A stretch of 64,000 bases of DNA from positions 2,958,501-3,022,500 of the forward strand of contig NZ_CP078138.1 of assembly GCF_019212185.1 (NCBI RefSeq). Reading direction: 5' to 3'. The position numbers and the translations under genes were made by a program. This stretch comes from Pseudomonas fluorescens (GTDB lineage: Bacteria; Pseudomonadota; Gammaproteobacteria; Pseudomonadales; Pseudomonadaceae). Below, one piece after another: positions 33,666-42,928 of the stretch (positions are counted from its first letter, which is position 1; each line of letters starts with the position of its first letter). The notes under the pieces are model-generated. The model was given only the letters and a program-made list of their open reading frames with translations. It did not search any database and was not told where the DNA came from.

Positions 33666-34811
33666 ATGTGGCGTAAAACTCTTTTGGCCGGCCTTTGTGG
33701 GACTGCACTGGTGGCAACATGGCCAGCGTCTGCCGCTTCGCCCCAACAGATGCCGAGCGAGCAGGGCACCCTGGTGGTCACCGAAGTGACCCGTGGCCTC
33801 GAACACCCCTGGGCCCTGGCGTTCCTGCCCGATCAACAGGGCATGCTGGTGACCGAGCGCCCGGGCAACCTTCGTATCGTCAGCGCCGACGGCCAGCGTT
33901 CGGCACCCTTGAGTGGCGTGCCCAAGGTCTGGGCCAAGGGCCAGGGCGGTTTGCTCGATGTGGTGCTGTCGCCGGAATTCAAGACTGACCGCCTGGTTTA
34001 CCTGTCGTATGCCGAGGGTGGCGGCGCCGGCGACAAGGCCGGGACGGCGGTGGGCCGTGGCAGGCTCTCGGCGGACCGCACGGCGTTGGAGAATTTCCAG
34101 GTGATTTTCCGCCAGGAACCCAAGCTGTCCACCAGCAACCACTTCGGCTCGCGCCTAGTGTTTGATCGCGACGGTTACCTGTTCATCACCCTGGGAGAGA
34201 ACAACGTGCGGGAAACCGCCCAGGATCTCGACAAGCTGCAGGGCAAGGTCGTGCGGATCCGCCCCGACGGCCAGGTGCCCAGGGACAACCCTTTTGTCGG
34301 TCAAGCCGGGGTGCGCGAGGAAATCTGGTCCTACGGCCAACGCAATCCGCAGGGGGCGGCGCTCAACCCGTGGAGCGGCGAGCTGTGGGAGAACGAACAT
34401 GGGCCCAAGGGGGGCGATGAAATCAACATCATCGGGCGCGGCAAGAATTACGGTTGGCCCTACGCCACCCACGGTATCAACTATTCCGGGCAACCGATCC
34501 CGGAAGCCAAGGGCAAGACGGTCGAAGGCGCGGTCGGCCCGCTGCATGTCTGGGAGCAGTCACCGGGTATCAGCGGCATGGCGTTCTACGATGGTGAGCG
34601 TTTCAAGGTCTGGCAGCACAACGTGTTCATGGGGGCGCTGGCCAGCCGCGAATTGATCCGCCTGCAACTGGAGGGCGACAAGGTCGTGCATGAGGAGCGT
34701 TTGCTGGGGGATCTCAAGGCGCGCATCCGCGATGTGCGCCTTGGGCCGGATGGCTACCTGTACCTGCTGACCGACGAGAGCGACGGGGTGCTGTACAAGG
34801 TCGGCCTGTAG
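33666..34811 (+). CDS. PQQ-dependent aldose sugar dehydrogenase (Asd/YliI-like)
   Basis: A 381-residue secreted beta-propeller enzyme. Signal peptide RKTLLAGLCGTALVATWPASA, then the soluble glucose dehydrogenase fold: GLEHPWALAFLPD, catalytic-region SNHFGSRLVFDRDGYLFITLGE (His expected to act as base), QRNPQGAALNP and ENEHGPKGGDEINII. It oxidises aldoses using PQQ and calcium. The ATG at 33666 is preceded by AAGGATGTGTGC. Convergent with the ecotin gene. Confidence 0.88.
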   Translation: MWRKTLLAGLCGTALVATWPASAASPQQMPSEQGTLVVTEVTRGLEHPWALAFLPDQQGMLVTERPGNLRIVSADGQRSAPLSGVPKVWAKGQGGLLDVVLSPEFKTDRLVYLSYAEGGGAGDKAGTAVGRGRLSADRTALENFQVIFRQEPKLSTSNHFGSRLVFDRDGYLFITLGENNVRETAQDLDKLQGKVVRIRPDGQVPRDNPFVGQAGVREEIWSYGQRNPQGAALNPWSGELWENEHGPKGGDEINIIGRGKNYGWPYATHGINYSGQPIPEAKGKTVEGAVGPLHVWEQSPGISGMAFYDGERFKVWQHNVFMGALASRELIRLQLEGDKVVHEERLLGDLKARIRDVRLGPDGYLYLLTDESDGVLYKVGL

Positions 34812-34815
34812 CCGG

Positions 34816-35295
34816 TTACTCGGCCACGGCTTTACCGATCGTGGCCTCGGCCGACCAGATGCGATAGCGCACTTCCAGATCCTTGGGCACATAGAGGACG
34901 ATCGGCAGCTTGCTGTTGTAGCGCAACATGAAGCCATCACCCACCACCGGCACGAAGCCCTGCGTGGTGGTGCCTTCGGGGCAGGCCATCAGGGTGCTCA
35001 TCGGGCCGATCACCTTGTCGATCCGGTAGTACGGATAGCCCCAGCCTTCCAGGTTCTTTTCCTCGAGAATCCCGCCCAGGCGTGGCTTGTTGCAGTCCAC
35101 GGGCAGGGTCTTACCGGCGATGATCTCGACCTGGTAATCCTCTTCAGTGTTTTTCGGCGCGAGTTGAATGACCAGCCGGGTGTGGCCTTTCTCGGCTTTC
35201 GGGAAAGGCGCGACATCTTCGAGCTTGGCCGCCAGGGCCTGGGTCGACAGGCTGGCCAGCAGCACGGCGAGGGCGCCGAGGTGAGGGGAACGCAT
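34816..35295 (-). CDS. eco: Ecotin, periplasmic serine protease inhibitor
   Basis: A 159-residue periplasmic protein with a signal peptide ([17 protein letters not shown]). Family features: [11 protein letters not shown] at the start, Cys68 and Cys105 for the disulfide that holds the reactive loop, and the loop sequence STLMACPEG. Aligned to E. coli STMMACPDG, the P1 residue is Leu102 and P1' Met103. Ecotin dimers inhibit chymotrypsin-fold proteases such as host elastase and trypsin. Stand-alone gene. Confidence 0.93.
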   Translation of the reverse strand: MRSPHLGALAVLLASLSTQALAAKLEDVAPFPKAEKGHTRLVIQLAPKNTEEDYQVEIIAGKTLPVDCNKPRLGGILEEKNLEGWGYPYYRIDKVIGPMSTLMACPEGTTTQGFVPVVGDGFMLRYNSKLPIVLYVPKDLEVRYRIWSAEATIGKAVAE

Positions 35296-35563
35296 AGTGC
35301 CTCCTTGCGTGGGAAATGAATGAATTCAGCGCGAGCATTTTTACTGTGGCGACGAATCATTGCAAATCGCAACCGGGCAAATTGCGGTAGGAATTATCCC
35401 GATTAAGGCGTTTTGCATGAGGCGAAAGGCCAGCTCCCAGGGCAAGTCGCTGATCCTTCGGCAGTTCGTCTCAAGCAGGGTTCGGCATGTTTTATGCGGT
35501 TCTTCTCTTGATGCCCAATAAAAATCGGTTCGATCAACGATCAAGAAGAAGGAGCGTTTAGTC

Positions 35564-35827
35564 ATGTTTTTGTCTGCCCTGGAATTACGCAACATCATCG
35601 AAAGCAGTTTTTTGCCGAAACGCTGCCAATGCACCCTCTCACCAGAGTTATCGATGACCATCAAGGTGTTCGGTGACCACCAGACCGATCAGCTCGATTT
35701 GATAGTCACCGGCATAGACGCCAGCGCCTTGACCGGCTGCCGCGAAATCAACGAGCTGATTGCCGGGCTGCGCCAGGAATTGGCGAACAGGGCCGGCAAT
35801 CAGCAACTCAGGGTCAGGGCCTTATAG
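35564..35827 (+). CDS. DUF1652 small protein
   Basis: An 87-residue cytoplasmic protein of the Pseudomonas-specific DUF1652 family: LELRNIIESSFLPKRCQCT near the start, then MTIKVFGDHQTDQLDLIVTGID. No function is known to me. It stands alone between ecotin and the convergent DUF2790 gene. The 268-base gap before it (35296-35563) contains the promoter area and no other gene. Confidence 0.78.
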   Translation: MFLSALELRNIIESSFLPKRCQCTLSPELSMTIKVFGDHQTDQLDLIVTGIDASALTGCREINELIAGLRQELANRAGNQQLRVRAL

Positions 35828-35830
35828 GCT

Positions 35831-36094
35831 TCAGTTCTGATAGCTGCAGGCGTCCGACAGCTTTTGATAGGTGATGGCTTCCTGTTTGCCGACGTTATCG
35901 ATGAAGGTCATTTGCGCGGTGATGACTTTGCAGTCCCAGGTCGCGGGTTCGGTCATTGAAATGACCTTTTCCACGTGCAGCGGCATGCCGTAGTGATAGG
36001 GCACGGGTTTGACCGGGCTGCTATCGGCCAGCGCGAAGCCGGACACAGCGCTGCAGGCGAGGGCAGAGACGAGCAACAGGGGGGGCATGTTCAT
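35831..36094 (-). CDS. DUF2790 small secreted protein
   Basis: An 87-residue protein with a signal peptide (PPLLLVSALACSAVSGFALA). The mature part matches the DUF2790 family of Pseudomonas (PVPYHYGMPLHVEKVISMTEP, then CKVITAQMTFIDNVGKQEAITYQKLSDAC), with two Cys likely bridged. Family members are often induced by copper or other stress, but the role is unknown. The start at 36094 lies behind GGAGAAATTCC. Confidence 0.8.
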   Translation of the reverse strand: MNMPPLLLVSALACSAVSGFALADSSPVKPVPYHYGMPLHVEKVISMTEPATWDCKVITAQMTFIDNVGKQEAITYQKLSDACSYQN

Positions 36095-36366
36095 GGAATT
36101 TCTCCAGTGCGGGCTTGAGTGGGCACGACCTTGCACAAGGTCGGCGCTGCCGCGCTGGGCGTCATCAGGGTTGGCGCGAACGCGGTCCAGTTACTCTTGG
36201 ACTATAGAATTAACTGATCGTTACGCGGAATTTTCCGACTAAAGTCGTCTGCCGTGTCACCAGGCCCTCTGCGATCATTGCCGATCACTACCTGTCACTT
36301 CCCCCATCACTGCGGCGCTCGGTTGTCGGCCGGGTGAGCGCTGTGTGTTGTCTGCTGGAGCTTTAC

Positions 36367-37668
36367 ATGCGTCCCCCGTTTTCCCTCATCACCCCGCGCC
36401 CGTTCCTGGGCCTGGGCGCTGTCGTCCTGTGCGGCGGTTTTACCGCAACCAGCCATGCCGCCGGTTTTATTGACGACAGCAGCGCGCAACTGGAAGCGCG
36501 TACGGTGTATTTCAACCGCGACTTTCGTGATGGTCACAGCTCCAACCCCCAAGGCGCGTCCAAACGCGAAGAGTCGGCCCAGGGCTTTATTCTCAATCTG
36601 CAGTCGGGCTACAGCGAAGGCACCGTCGGCTTTGGCGTCGATGCCCTGGGCATGCTCGGGTTCAAGCTTGATTCCAGCCCCGGTAGCAGCAACAGCGGCC
36701 TGTTGCCTTCCTCGGGCTCCAACCCGCGAGGTTCGGAGGATCAGTACGCCAAGCTCGGCCTGACTGCCAAGGCCCGGGTCTCCCACAGTGTGCTCAAGTA
36801 CGGCGCCTTGCTCCCGGACATGCCACTGCTCAAATACAACGACGGCCGCCTGCTGCCGACCCAGTTCAACGGTGCCTTGCTCACCTCCAGCGAGCTCAAG
36901 GACCTGACCTTCACCGCGGCGCGCCTGGACGGCTACACCGCCCGGGATTCCACCGACCGCCAGGACATCCGTGTGCACTGCAAGAACAAGCGTTACGCCT
37001 GCAATATCACTGCCGATCACTTTGATCTGTATGGCGTTGATTACCGCGTCAACGAGCGTCTGAGCGCCCAGTATCAGTATGCGGAGCTGGAAGATATCTA
37101 CCGCCAGCACTTTATCGGCCTGCTGGGCAATCAACCGCTGGGTGTCGGGCGGTTGAAAGGCGATTTGCGGCTGCTCAGCAGCAGTGACAGTGGCGCCGCC
37201 CGTGCCGGTTCGATCGACAACCGCGCGCTCAGCGCCATGCTCGGCTACACCCTCAGCGGCCACACCTTCAGTGGCGGCTGGCAGCGGATGATCGGCGACA
37301 ACTCCATGCCTTACCTGGATGGCAGCAACCCGTTCCTGGTCAACTACGTGCAGGTCAACGACTTCGCTGCAGCCCAGGAGCGTTCCTGGCAACTGCGCTA
37401 CGACTATGACTTCAAGGCCATCGGCATCAATGGACTTAGCTTTCTCACCCGCTATGTCAACGGCGACCGGATCAAGGTTGCCGGGAGCGACGAGGAGGGC
37501 AAGGAGTGGGAGCGTGACAGCGAGCTCAAGTACGTGGTGCAAAGCGGCACCTTCAAAGACCTGAGCCTGCGCCTGCGTAGCGCCACCTACCGGACCAACT
37601 ACGCACAAGTGGCCCGGGATGTGGACGAAACGCGGTTGATCGTCAGTTACAACTTTTCGCTGCTGTGA
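36367..37668 (+). CDS. OprD-family outer membrane porin
   Basis: A 433-residue porin with a signal peptide ending SHA-AGFIDDSSAQLEARTVYFNRDFRD, the canonical OprD mature start, and a C-terminal strand ending IVSYNFSLL. OprD proteins are 18-stranded, substrate-selective channels for amino acids or carboxylates. The ATG follows TGGAGCTTTAC. It lies 160 bases upstream of mdcA on the same strand, so a role in malonate entry is possible but not shown. Confidence 0.9.
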   Translation: MRPPFSLITPRPFLGLGAVVLCGGFTATSHAAGFIDDSSAQLEARTVYFNRDFRDGHSSNPQGASKREESAQGFILNLQSGYSEGTVGFGVDALGMLGFKLDSSPGSSNSGLLPSSGSNPRGSEDQYAKLGLTAKARVSHSVLKYGALLPDMPLLKYNDGRLLPTQFNGALLTSSELKDLTFTAARLDGYTARDSTDRQDIRVHCKNKRYACNITADHFDLYGVDYRVNERLSAQYQYAELEDIYRQHFIGLLGNQPLGVGRLKGDLRLLSSSDSGAARAGSIDNRALSAMLGYTLSGHTFSGGWQRMIGDNSMPYLDGSNPFLVNYVQVNDFAAAQERSWQLRYDYDFKAIGINGLSFLTRYVNGDRIKVAGSDEEGKEWERDSELKYVVQSGTFKDLSLRLRSATYRTNYAQVARDVDETRLIVSYNFSLL

Positions 37669-37727
37669 GGCTGCGGCTCCTTCCCTGGCAGGCTCGGTCC
37701 TACAGGGAGCGATCACTCCGGTTTTGA

Positions 37728-37752
37728 AATCGTTACGCTGACCGTAACGATT
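37728..37752. promoter_or_regulatory. 10-bp perfect inverted repeat upstream of mdcA, candidate MdcR site
   Basis: AATCGTTACG (37728-37737) and CGTAACGATT (37743-37752) are exact complements with a 5-base spacer, 76 bases before mdcA. It contains a LysR-type T-N11-A pattern and has no T-run, so an operator is more likely than a terminator. Binding by MdcR is inference. Confidence 0.5.
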
Positions 37753-37828
37753 CGCCACTGACCTTGATTGATGCCTTCATCCCTTGCTCCTAATGTGACT
37801 CCACGACAGCGAACCCCGTGGAGTGAGC

Positions 37829-39499
37829 ATGACAACAACAATATCCCCCGACTCGCGCTGGACGCGCCGACGCAGCGAAAAGCAGCGGCGGCTCGAGCAG
37901 GTGCGTGGCTTGGCCGACGGTGTGGTGTTGCCCACCGACAACATCGTCGCCGCCCTGCAGGCGTTGATCCTGCCGGGCGATCGCGTGGTGCTCGAAGGCA
38001 ATAACCAGAAGCAGGCGGACTTTCTTTCGCGCGCCCTGGCCAAGGCCGATCCGGCGATCCTGCATGACCTGCACATGATCATGCCCAGTGTCGGCCGCGC
38101 CGAGCACCTGGACCTGTTCGAACGCGGCATCGCCCGCAAGCTCGACTTCTCCTTCGCCGGCACCCAGAGCCTGCGCATCAGCCAGTTGCTCGAAGACGGC
38201 CTGCTGGAAATCGGCGCGATCCACACCTACATCGAACTCTATGCACGGCTGGTGGTGGACCTGATTCCCAACGTGGTGCTCTCGGCCGGTTTCATGGCCG
38301 ACCGCGCCGGCAACATCTACACCGGCCCCAGCACCGAAGATACCCCGGCGCTGATCGAACCGGCCGCGTTCAGCGACGGCATCGTGATCGTCCAGGTCAA
38401 CCAGTTGGTGGACGACGTCAGCGAGTTGCCTCGGGTCGACATTCCTGCCTCCTGGGTCGACTTCGTGGTGGTCGCCGATAAGCCGTTTTACATTGAACCC
38501 TTGTTCACCCGCGACCCCCGGCATATCAAGCCGGTGCACGTGCTGATGGCGATGATGGCGATTCGCGGGATCTATGAAAAACACAAAGTGCAGTCCCTCA
38601 ACCACGGCATTGGTTTCAACACCGCCGCCATCGAACTGATCCTGCCGACCTACGGCGAGTCCCTGGGTCTCAAGGGCAAGATCTGCCGCAACTGGACGCT
38701 CAATCCGCACCCGACGCTGATTCCGGCGATTGAAAGCGGCTGGGTCGAAAGCGTGCATTGCTTCGGCACCGAACTGGGCATGGAACACTACATCGCAGCA
38801 CGCCCGGATGTGTTTTTCACCGGCCGCGACGGCTCGCTGCGCTCCAACCGGATGGTCTGCCAACTGGCCGGGCAATATGCCGTCGACCTGTTTATCGGCG
38901 CCACCTTGCAGGTCGACGGCGACGGTCATTCCTCCACCGTGACCCGCGGCCGCCTGGCCGGTTTCGGTGGCGCGCCGAACATGGGTCACGACCCGCGCGG
39001 GCGGCGTCACGGCACCCCGGCGTGGCTCGACATGCGCCACGGCGACGGTCCCGAAGCCCTGCTCGAACGCGGCAAGAAGCTGGTGGTGCAGATGGTCGAG
39101 ACGTTCCAGGAGGGCGGCAAACCGACCTTCGTCGAAACCCTGGATGCGGTCGAGGTGGCGAAGAAAAGCGGCATGCCCCTGGCGCCGATCATGATCTACG
39201 GCGACGACGTCACCCACCTGCTGACCGAAGAAGGCATTGCCTACCTGTACAAGGCGCGCTCGCTCGAAGAGCGCCAGGCGATGATCGCCGCCGTGGCCGG
39301 GGTCACCGCCATTGGCTTGCGGCACAACCCCAAGGACACCGCGCGGATGCGCCGCGAAGGCTTGATCGCCTGGCCCGAGGACCTCGGCATCCGCCGCACC
39401 GATGCCAGCCGCGAACTGCTGGCGGCGAAAAGCGTCGCCGACCTGGTGCAGTGGTCCGGTGGTCTGTACAACCCGCCCGGCAAATTCAGGAGCTGGTAA
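37829..39499 (+). CDS. mdcA: Malonate decarboxylase, alpha subunit (acetyl-S-ACP:malonate ACP transferase)
   Basis: A 556-residue subunit that exchanges acetyl for malonyl on the acyl carrier protein MdcC in biotin-independent malonate decarboxylase. Family sequence is clear ([53 protein letters not shown]). The ATG at 37829 follows GTGGAGTGAGC. First gene of the operon; its TAA overlaps the mdcB ATG by one base. Confidence 0.95.
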   Translation: MTTTISPDSRWTRRRSEKQRRLEQVRGLADGVVLPTDNIVAALQALILPGDRVVLEGNNQKQADFLSRALAKADPAILHDLHMIMPSVGRAEHLDLFERGIARKLDFSFAGTQSLRISQLLEDGLLEIGAIHTYIELYARLVVDLIPNVVLSAGFMADRAGNIYTGPSTEDTPALIEPAAFSDGIVIVQVNQLVDDVSELPRVDIPASWVDFVVVADKPFYIEPLFTRDPRHIKPVHVLMAMMAIRGIYEKHKVQSLNHGIGFNTAAIELILPTYGESLGLKGKICRNWTLNPHPTLIPAIESGWVESVHCFGTELGMEHYIAARPDVFFTGRDGSLRSNRMVCQLAGQYAVDLFIGATLQVDGDGHSSTVTRGRLAGFGGAPNMGHDPRGRRHGTPAWLDMRHGDGPEALLERGKKLVVQMVETFQEGGKPTFVETLDAVEVAKKSGMPLAPIMIYGDDVTHLLTEEGIAYLYKARSLEERQAMIAAVAGVTAIGLRHNPKDTARMRREGLIAWPEDLGIRRTDASRELLAAKSVADLVQWSGGLYNPPGKFRSW

Positions 39500-40371
39500 T
39501 GCACGCACTCAACCTGCAACCTCAAACGCTGTGCCTGGCCCAGCAACTGGCTGACCTGGCGGTGGACGCGCTGATCGACGAGGCCGATCTGTCGCCCAAG
39601 CCGGCGCTGGTGGACCGGCGCGGCAATGGCGCCCACAGCGATCTGCACCTGGGCCTGATGCACGCTTCGGCGTTGTCGCTGTGGCCGGCGTTCAAGTCCA
39701 TGGCCGACGCGGCCCTCGACCTGGGGCGCATCGATCTGCCGTTGCGCGAAGCCCTGGGGCGAATCGGCCGCGACGGTGAGCAAGCGATGCTGAGCACCAC
39801 CGCCGGGGTCAATACGCACCGGGGCGGCATCTGGGCCCTGGGCCTGCTGGTCGCCGCTGCCGCACTCGATCCGCAGCGCTTGAGTGCCGGCGCCATGACC
39901 CTGCGCGCCGCACGCCTGGCCTTGCTCGAGGATCGGTATGCGCCACGGCCATTGAGTCACGGCGCGCAAGTGGCCCTGCGTTATGGCGTGCGCGGTGCCA
40001 GGGAAGAAGCGCAACAGGGCTTCCCGGCAGTAACCCGGCGCGCACTGCCGCAACTGCAGCGCAGCCGCGCCGCTGGTCATGGCGAGCAGAACGCTCGGCT
40101 GGATGCGTTGCTGGCGATCATGAGCCAGTTGGACGACACCTGCGTGCTCTATCGCGCCGGCACTCAGGGCCTGTTGACCATGCAACGCGGCGCGCAAGCC
40201 GTGCTCGACGCCGGCGGCAGTGCCAGCCTCGCCGGGCGTCGGCTGTTGCACGAGCTGGACCACCAATTAATCGCATTGAATGCCTCGCCCGGCGGTGCTG
40301 CGGACTTGCTCGCAGCCTGCCTGTTCATCGACCGCGTCGAATCGGGCGGCCTCAATCAGGGAGTGTTGTGA
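39499..40371 (+). CDS. mdcB: Triphosphoribosyl-dephospho-CoA synthase
   Basis: A 290-residue CitG/MdcB-family enzyme that makes 2'-(5''-triphosphoribosyl)-3'-dephospho-CoA, the precursor of the MdcC prosthetic group. Motifs: [36 protein letters not shown] and [11 protein letters not shown] near the C-terminus. It overlaps mdcA (TAATG) and mdcC (TGATG) by one base each. Confidence 0.93.
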   Translation: MHALNLQPQTLCLAQQLADLAVDALIDEADLSPKPALVDRRGNGAHSDLHLGLMHASALSLWPAFKSMADAALDLGRIDLPLREALGRIGRDGEQAMLSTTAGVNTHRGGIWALGLLVAAAALDPQRLSAGAMTLRAARLALLEDRYAPRPLSHGAQVALRYGVRGAREEAQQGFPAVTRRALPQLQRSRAAGHGEQNARLDALLAIMSQLDDTCVLYRAGTQGLLTMQRGAQAVLDAGGSASLAGRRLLHELDHQLIALNASPGGAADLLAACLFIDRVESGGLNQGVL

Positions 40372-40670
40372 TGCAAACCTTGTCCTTTGAATTTGCCGCC
40401 GGGCAACCGCCACGGGGCCGCGCGCTGGTCGGCTGTGTCGGCTCCGGCGACCTGGAAGTGCTGATCGAACCGGGCCAGCCGGGCACCTTGAGTATCCGTG
40501 TGCAGACTTCTGTGAACGGCAGCGAGCAACGCTGGCAGCAGGTGTTTGCGCGGATGTTCGAGGGCCAGGTGCCCGCGGCGATGGCCATCGACATTCATGA
40601 TTTCGGCGCCACCCCCGGCGTGGTTCGCCTGCGTCTGGAGCAGGGTTTCGAGGAGCTCGGCCATGACTGA
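40371..40670 (+). CDS. mdcC: Malonate decarboxylase acyl carrier protein (delta subunit)
   Basis: A 99-residue acyl carrier protein. The prosthetic group attaches to Ser25 in the VGSGDLEVL motif, as in other MdcC proteins. It carries the acetyl and malonyl thioesters between MdcA and MdcDE. The gene overlaps mdcD by 8 bases. Confidence 0.93.
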   Translation: MQTLSFEFAAGQPPRGRALVGCVGSGDLEVLIEPGQPGTLSIRVQTSVNGSEQRWQQVFARMFEGQVPAAMAIDIHDFGATPGVVRLRLEQGFEELGHD

Positions 40671-41514
40671 TACCCAGGCGTTGTTGAATCAACACAGTTT
40701 CGTCGAACTGGGTGCCCGACAACGGGCCAAAGCCTTGCTCGCCCCCGGCAGTTTTCGCGAACTGATTGATCCGTTCCAGCGGCTCATGTCGCCCTGGCTG
40801 GAGCGTCAGGGCGTTGTGCCGCAAGCCGATGACGGCGTGGTGATCGCCAAGGGCAGCATTGGCGGTTTGCCGGTGGTGATCGCGGCCATTGAAGGCGCGT
40901 TCCAGGGCGGCAGCCTCGGTGAAGTCGGCGGGGCGAAGATTGCCGGGGCGCTGGAGCTGGCCGCCGAGGATAACCGCAACGGCATCGCCACTCGTGCCGT
41001 GCTGCTGCTGGAAACCGGCGGAGTACGGCTGCAGGAAGCCAACCTCGGGCTGGCGGCGATTGCCGATATTCACGCGGCGATTGTCGAGTTGCGTCAGTAC
41101 CAGCCCGTGGTGGGGGTGGTGGCGGGCAGTGTCGGCTGTTTTGGCGGCATGTCGATTGCGGCGGGGTTGTGCAGTTACTTGCTGGTGACCCGCGAAGCTC
41201 GTCTCGGCCTCAACGGCCCGCAGGTGATCGAACAGGAAGCCGGACTTGAGGAATACGACTCCCGCGATCGGCCCTTCATCTGGAGCCTGACCGGTGGCGA
41301 GCAACGTTTTGCCAGCGGCCTGGTGGATGCCTACGTGGCCGACGACGTGGCGCAGATTCGCGATCAGGTCGAGACGCTGCTGCGACACGGCTTGCCGGCG
41401 CAACCACGCAGCCGCCAGAGCGCCTGGTACCTGCAGCGCCTGGCGAGTCTGGACGCTGGTCCACAAATCGAGCCGGCAACGGTGCGCGAGCTGTATCAAG
41501 GAGAGCGGTCATGA
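40663..41514 (+). CDS. mdcD: Malonate decarboxylase, beta subunit
   Basis: A 283-residue crotonase/carboxyltransferase-fold subunit that, with MdcE, decarboxylates malonyl-S-MdcC. Typical sequence: SIGGLPVVIAAIEGAFQGGSLGEVGGAKIAGALELA and VVAGSVGCFGGMSIAAGL, an oxyanion-hole region. The ATG at 40663 lies behind GAGGAGCTCGGCC inside the end of mdcC. Overlaps mdcE by ATGA. Confidence 0.93.
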   Translation: MTDTQALLNQHSFVELGARQRAKALLAPGSFRELIDPFQRLMSPWLERQGVVPQADDGVVIAKGSIGGLPVVIAAIEGAFQGGSLGEVGGAKIAGALELAAEDNRNGIATRAVLLLETGGVRLQEANLGLAAIADIHAAIVELRQYQPVVGVVAGSVGCFGGMSIAAGLCSYLLVTREARLGLNGPQVIEQEAGLEEYDSRDRPFIWSLTGGEQRFASGLVDAYVADDVAQIRDQVETLLRHGLPAQPRSRQSAWYLQRLASLDAGPQIEPATVRELYQGERS

Positions 41515-42314
41515 GTGCTTATTCCCTGCGGGGCTTGAACTGGTTCAACGCCTTGAGCGCTGGCGGCAAAGGCGTGCAAGGCTTGCCGGCTTCACTGCGT
41601 GTCGCCGATGGTCAGATGGCGGAACAGCCGGTGCGTTGGGTTGCCGTGGTTGCCGACCCTGACAACCGCTTTGTCCGTGCGCGCCAGGGCGAGGTCGGGC
41701 TGCTTGAAGGCTGGGGCCTGGCCAAGGCCGTGGATGAGGTGATTGAGGCCGACCAGGGCAAGGCCGCCAAGCGCGCGATTATCGCCATCGTCGATGTGCC
41801 CAGCCAGGCCTATGGTCGCCGCGAGGAAGCGCTGGGTATCCATCAGGCGCTGGCCGCTGCGGCCGACAGTTACGCCCGGGCACGTCTGGCTGGGCACGCG
41901 GTGATTGGATTATTGGTCGGCAAGGCCATGTCCGGGGCATTCCTGGCCCACGGTTACCAGGCCAATCGCTTGATCGCCTTGCGCGACCCCGGGGTGATGG
42001 TGCATGCGATGGGCAAAGCCTCGGCGGCGCGGGTGACCCTGCGCAGTGTCGAAGAGCTGGAAGCGCTGGCTGCCAGCGTGCCGCCGATGGCCTATGACAT
42101 CGACAGCTATGCCAGCCTCGGCCTGCTCTGGGAAACCCTGTCGGTGGAACGCATCGAACAGCCGAGCGAGGATGATCTGGCGCGGGTGCGCCACTGCCTG
42201 GCGCAGGCGATTGCCGATGTCGCCAGCAGCGGTACGGATTTGCACGGACGGCTGGGGGCAAGTAACCGCGCTGCCTCGAGCCGGGTCCGCGAACTGTTGC
42301 GCGAGCAGTGGTGA
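41511..42314 (+). CDS. mdcE: Malonate decarboxylase, gamma subunit
   Basis: A 267-residue partner of MdcD with the same fold (DVPSQAYGRREEALGIHQALAAAADSYARAR, GHAVIGLLVGKAMSGAFLAHG). The two subunits form the decarboxylase core. Starts in an ATGA overlap with mdcD and ends in a GTGA overlap with mdcG. Confidence 0.93.
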   Translation: MSAYSLRGLNWFNALSAGGKGVQGLPASLRVADGQMAEQPVRWVAVVADPDNRFVRARQGEVGLLEGWGLAKAVDEVIEADQGKAAKRAIIAIVDVPSQAYGRREEALGIHQALAAAADSYARARLAGHAVIGLLVGKAMSGAFLAHGYQANRLIALRDPGVMVHAMGKASAARVTLRSVEELEALAASVPPMAYDIDSYASLGLLWETLSVERIEQPSEDDLARVRHCLAQAIADVASSGTDLHGRLGASNRAASSRVRELLREQW

Positions 42315-42928
42315 GCGCCGTGCTGGCCCACGATTTGCTCTGGGGCATGAGCCCGGCGCAGTTGCCTGCGGATGCGCCGACCTGGGCATGCGCGGTGTTG
42401 GCCCAGGGCCAGCCGGTGGTGGTGCGCCGCGCACTGGCGACCCCTGGTCAGGTGGCGGTCGGCGTGCGCGGGCCATTGCGCGAGCAACGCTACGCCAGCT
42501 TCATGGCGGTCGAGTCGATCAGCCGCTGCGTGCGACCGGAGCAGTTATGTCACGTCGAGTCTGTGCGTGATCTGCCAGCCCTCAGGGCGCTGGCGCTGTT
42601 GCGCGGGCTGCTTGATGAGGGTGGGTTGATCTGGGGTGTCAGCGGCAGCGCTGGCTTTGAATTGGCCAGTGGTGTGCGTGCACTGCATCAACAAAGCGAT
42701 CTGGATTTGATCCTGCGCACCCCTGAACCCCTGGACCGAGATCTGGCGCGGGCTTTGTTGCAGCAACTCGAAGCGGTCGAGTGCCGGGTCGATCTGCAAT
42801 TGCAGACGCCCCAAGGCGCCGTGGCGCTGGCCGAGTGGGCGGGCACGTCCAGTCGGGTGTTGCTGAAGAACGCCCGTCAGGCCTGCCTGGTCAGCGATCC
42901 GTGGCAGCCGCTGGAGTGCGCAGCATGA
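42311..42928 (+). CDS. mdcG: Phosphoribosyl-dephospho-CoA transferase (holo-ACP synthase)
   Basis: A 205-residue nucleotidyltransferase that loads the prosthetic group onto Ser25 of MdcC. The metal site is SDLDLIL with preceding GVSGSAGFE. The start is most likely the GTG at 42311 overlapping the mdcE stop (GTGA); GTG 42308 is the alternative. Confidence 0.9.
   Translation: MSAVLAHDLLWGMSPAQLPADAPTWACAVLAQGQPVVVRRALATPGQVAVGVRGPLREQRYASFMAVESISRCVRPEQLCHVESVRDLPALRALALLRGLLDEGGLIWGVSGSAGFELASGVRALHQQSDLDLILRTPEPLDRDLARALLQQLEAVECRVDLQLQTPQGAVALAEWAGTSSRVLLKNARQACLVSDPWQPLECAA

Noticed and set aside
38758..39498. N-terminal extension of the mdcB frame
   Set aside because: The frame is open through mdcA but the mdcB protein begins at ATG 39499, which overlaps the mdcA stop as in other mdc operons.
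37790..39508. Minus-strand 572-codon frame opposite mdcA
   Set aside because: Shadow of mdcA; His/Val/Gln-rich without motif.
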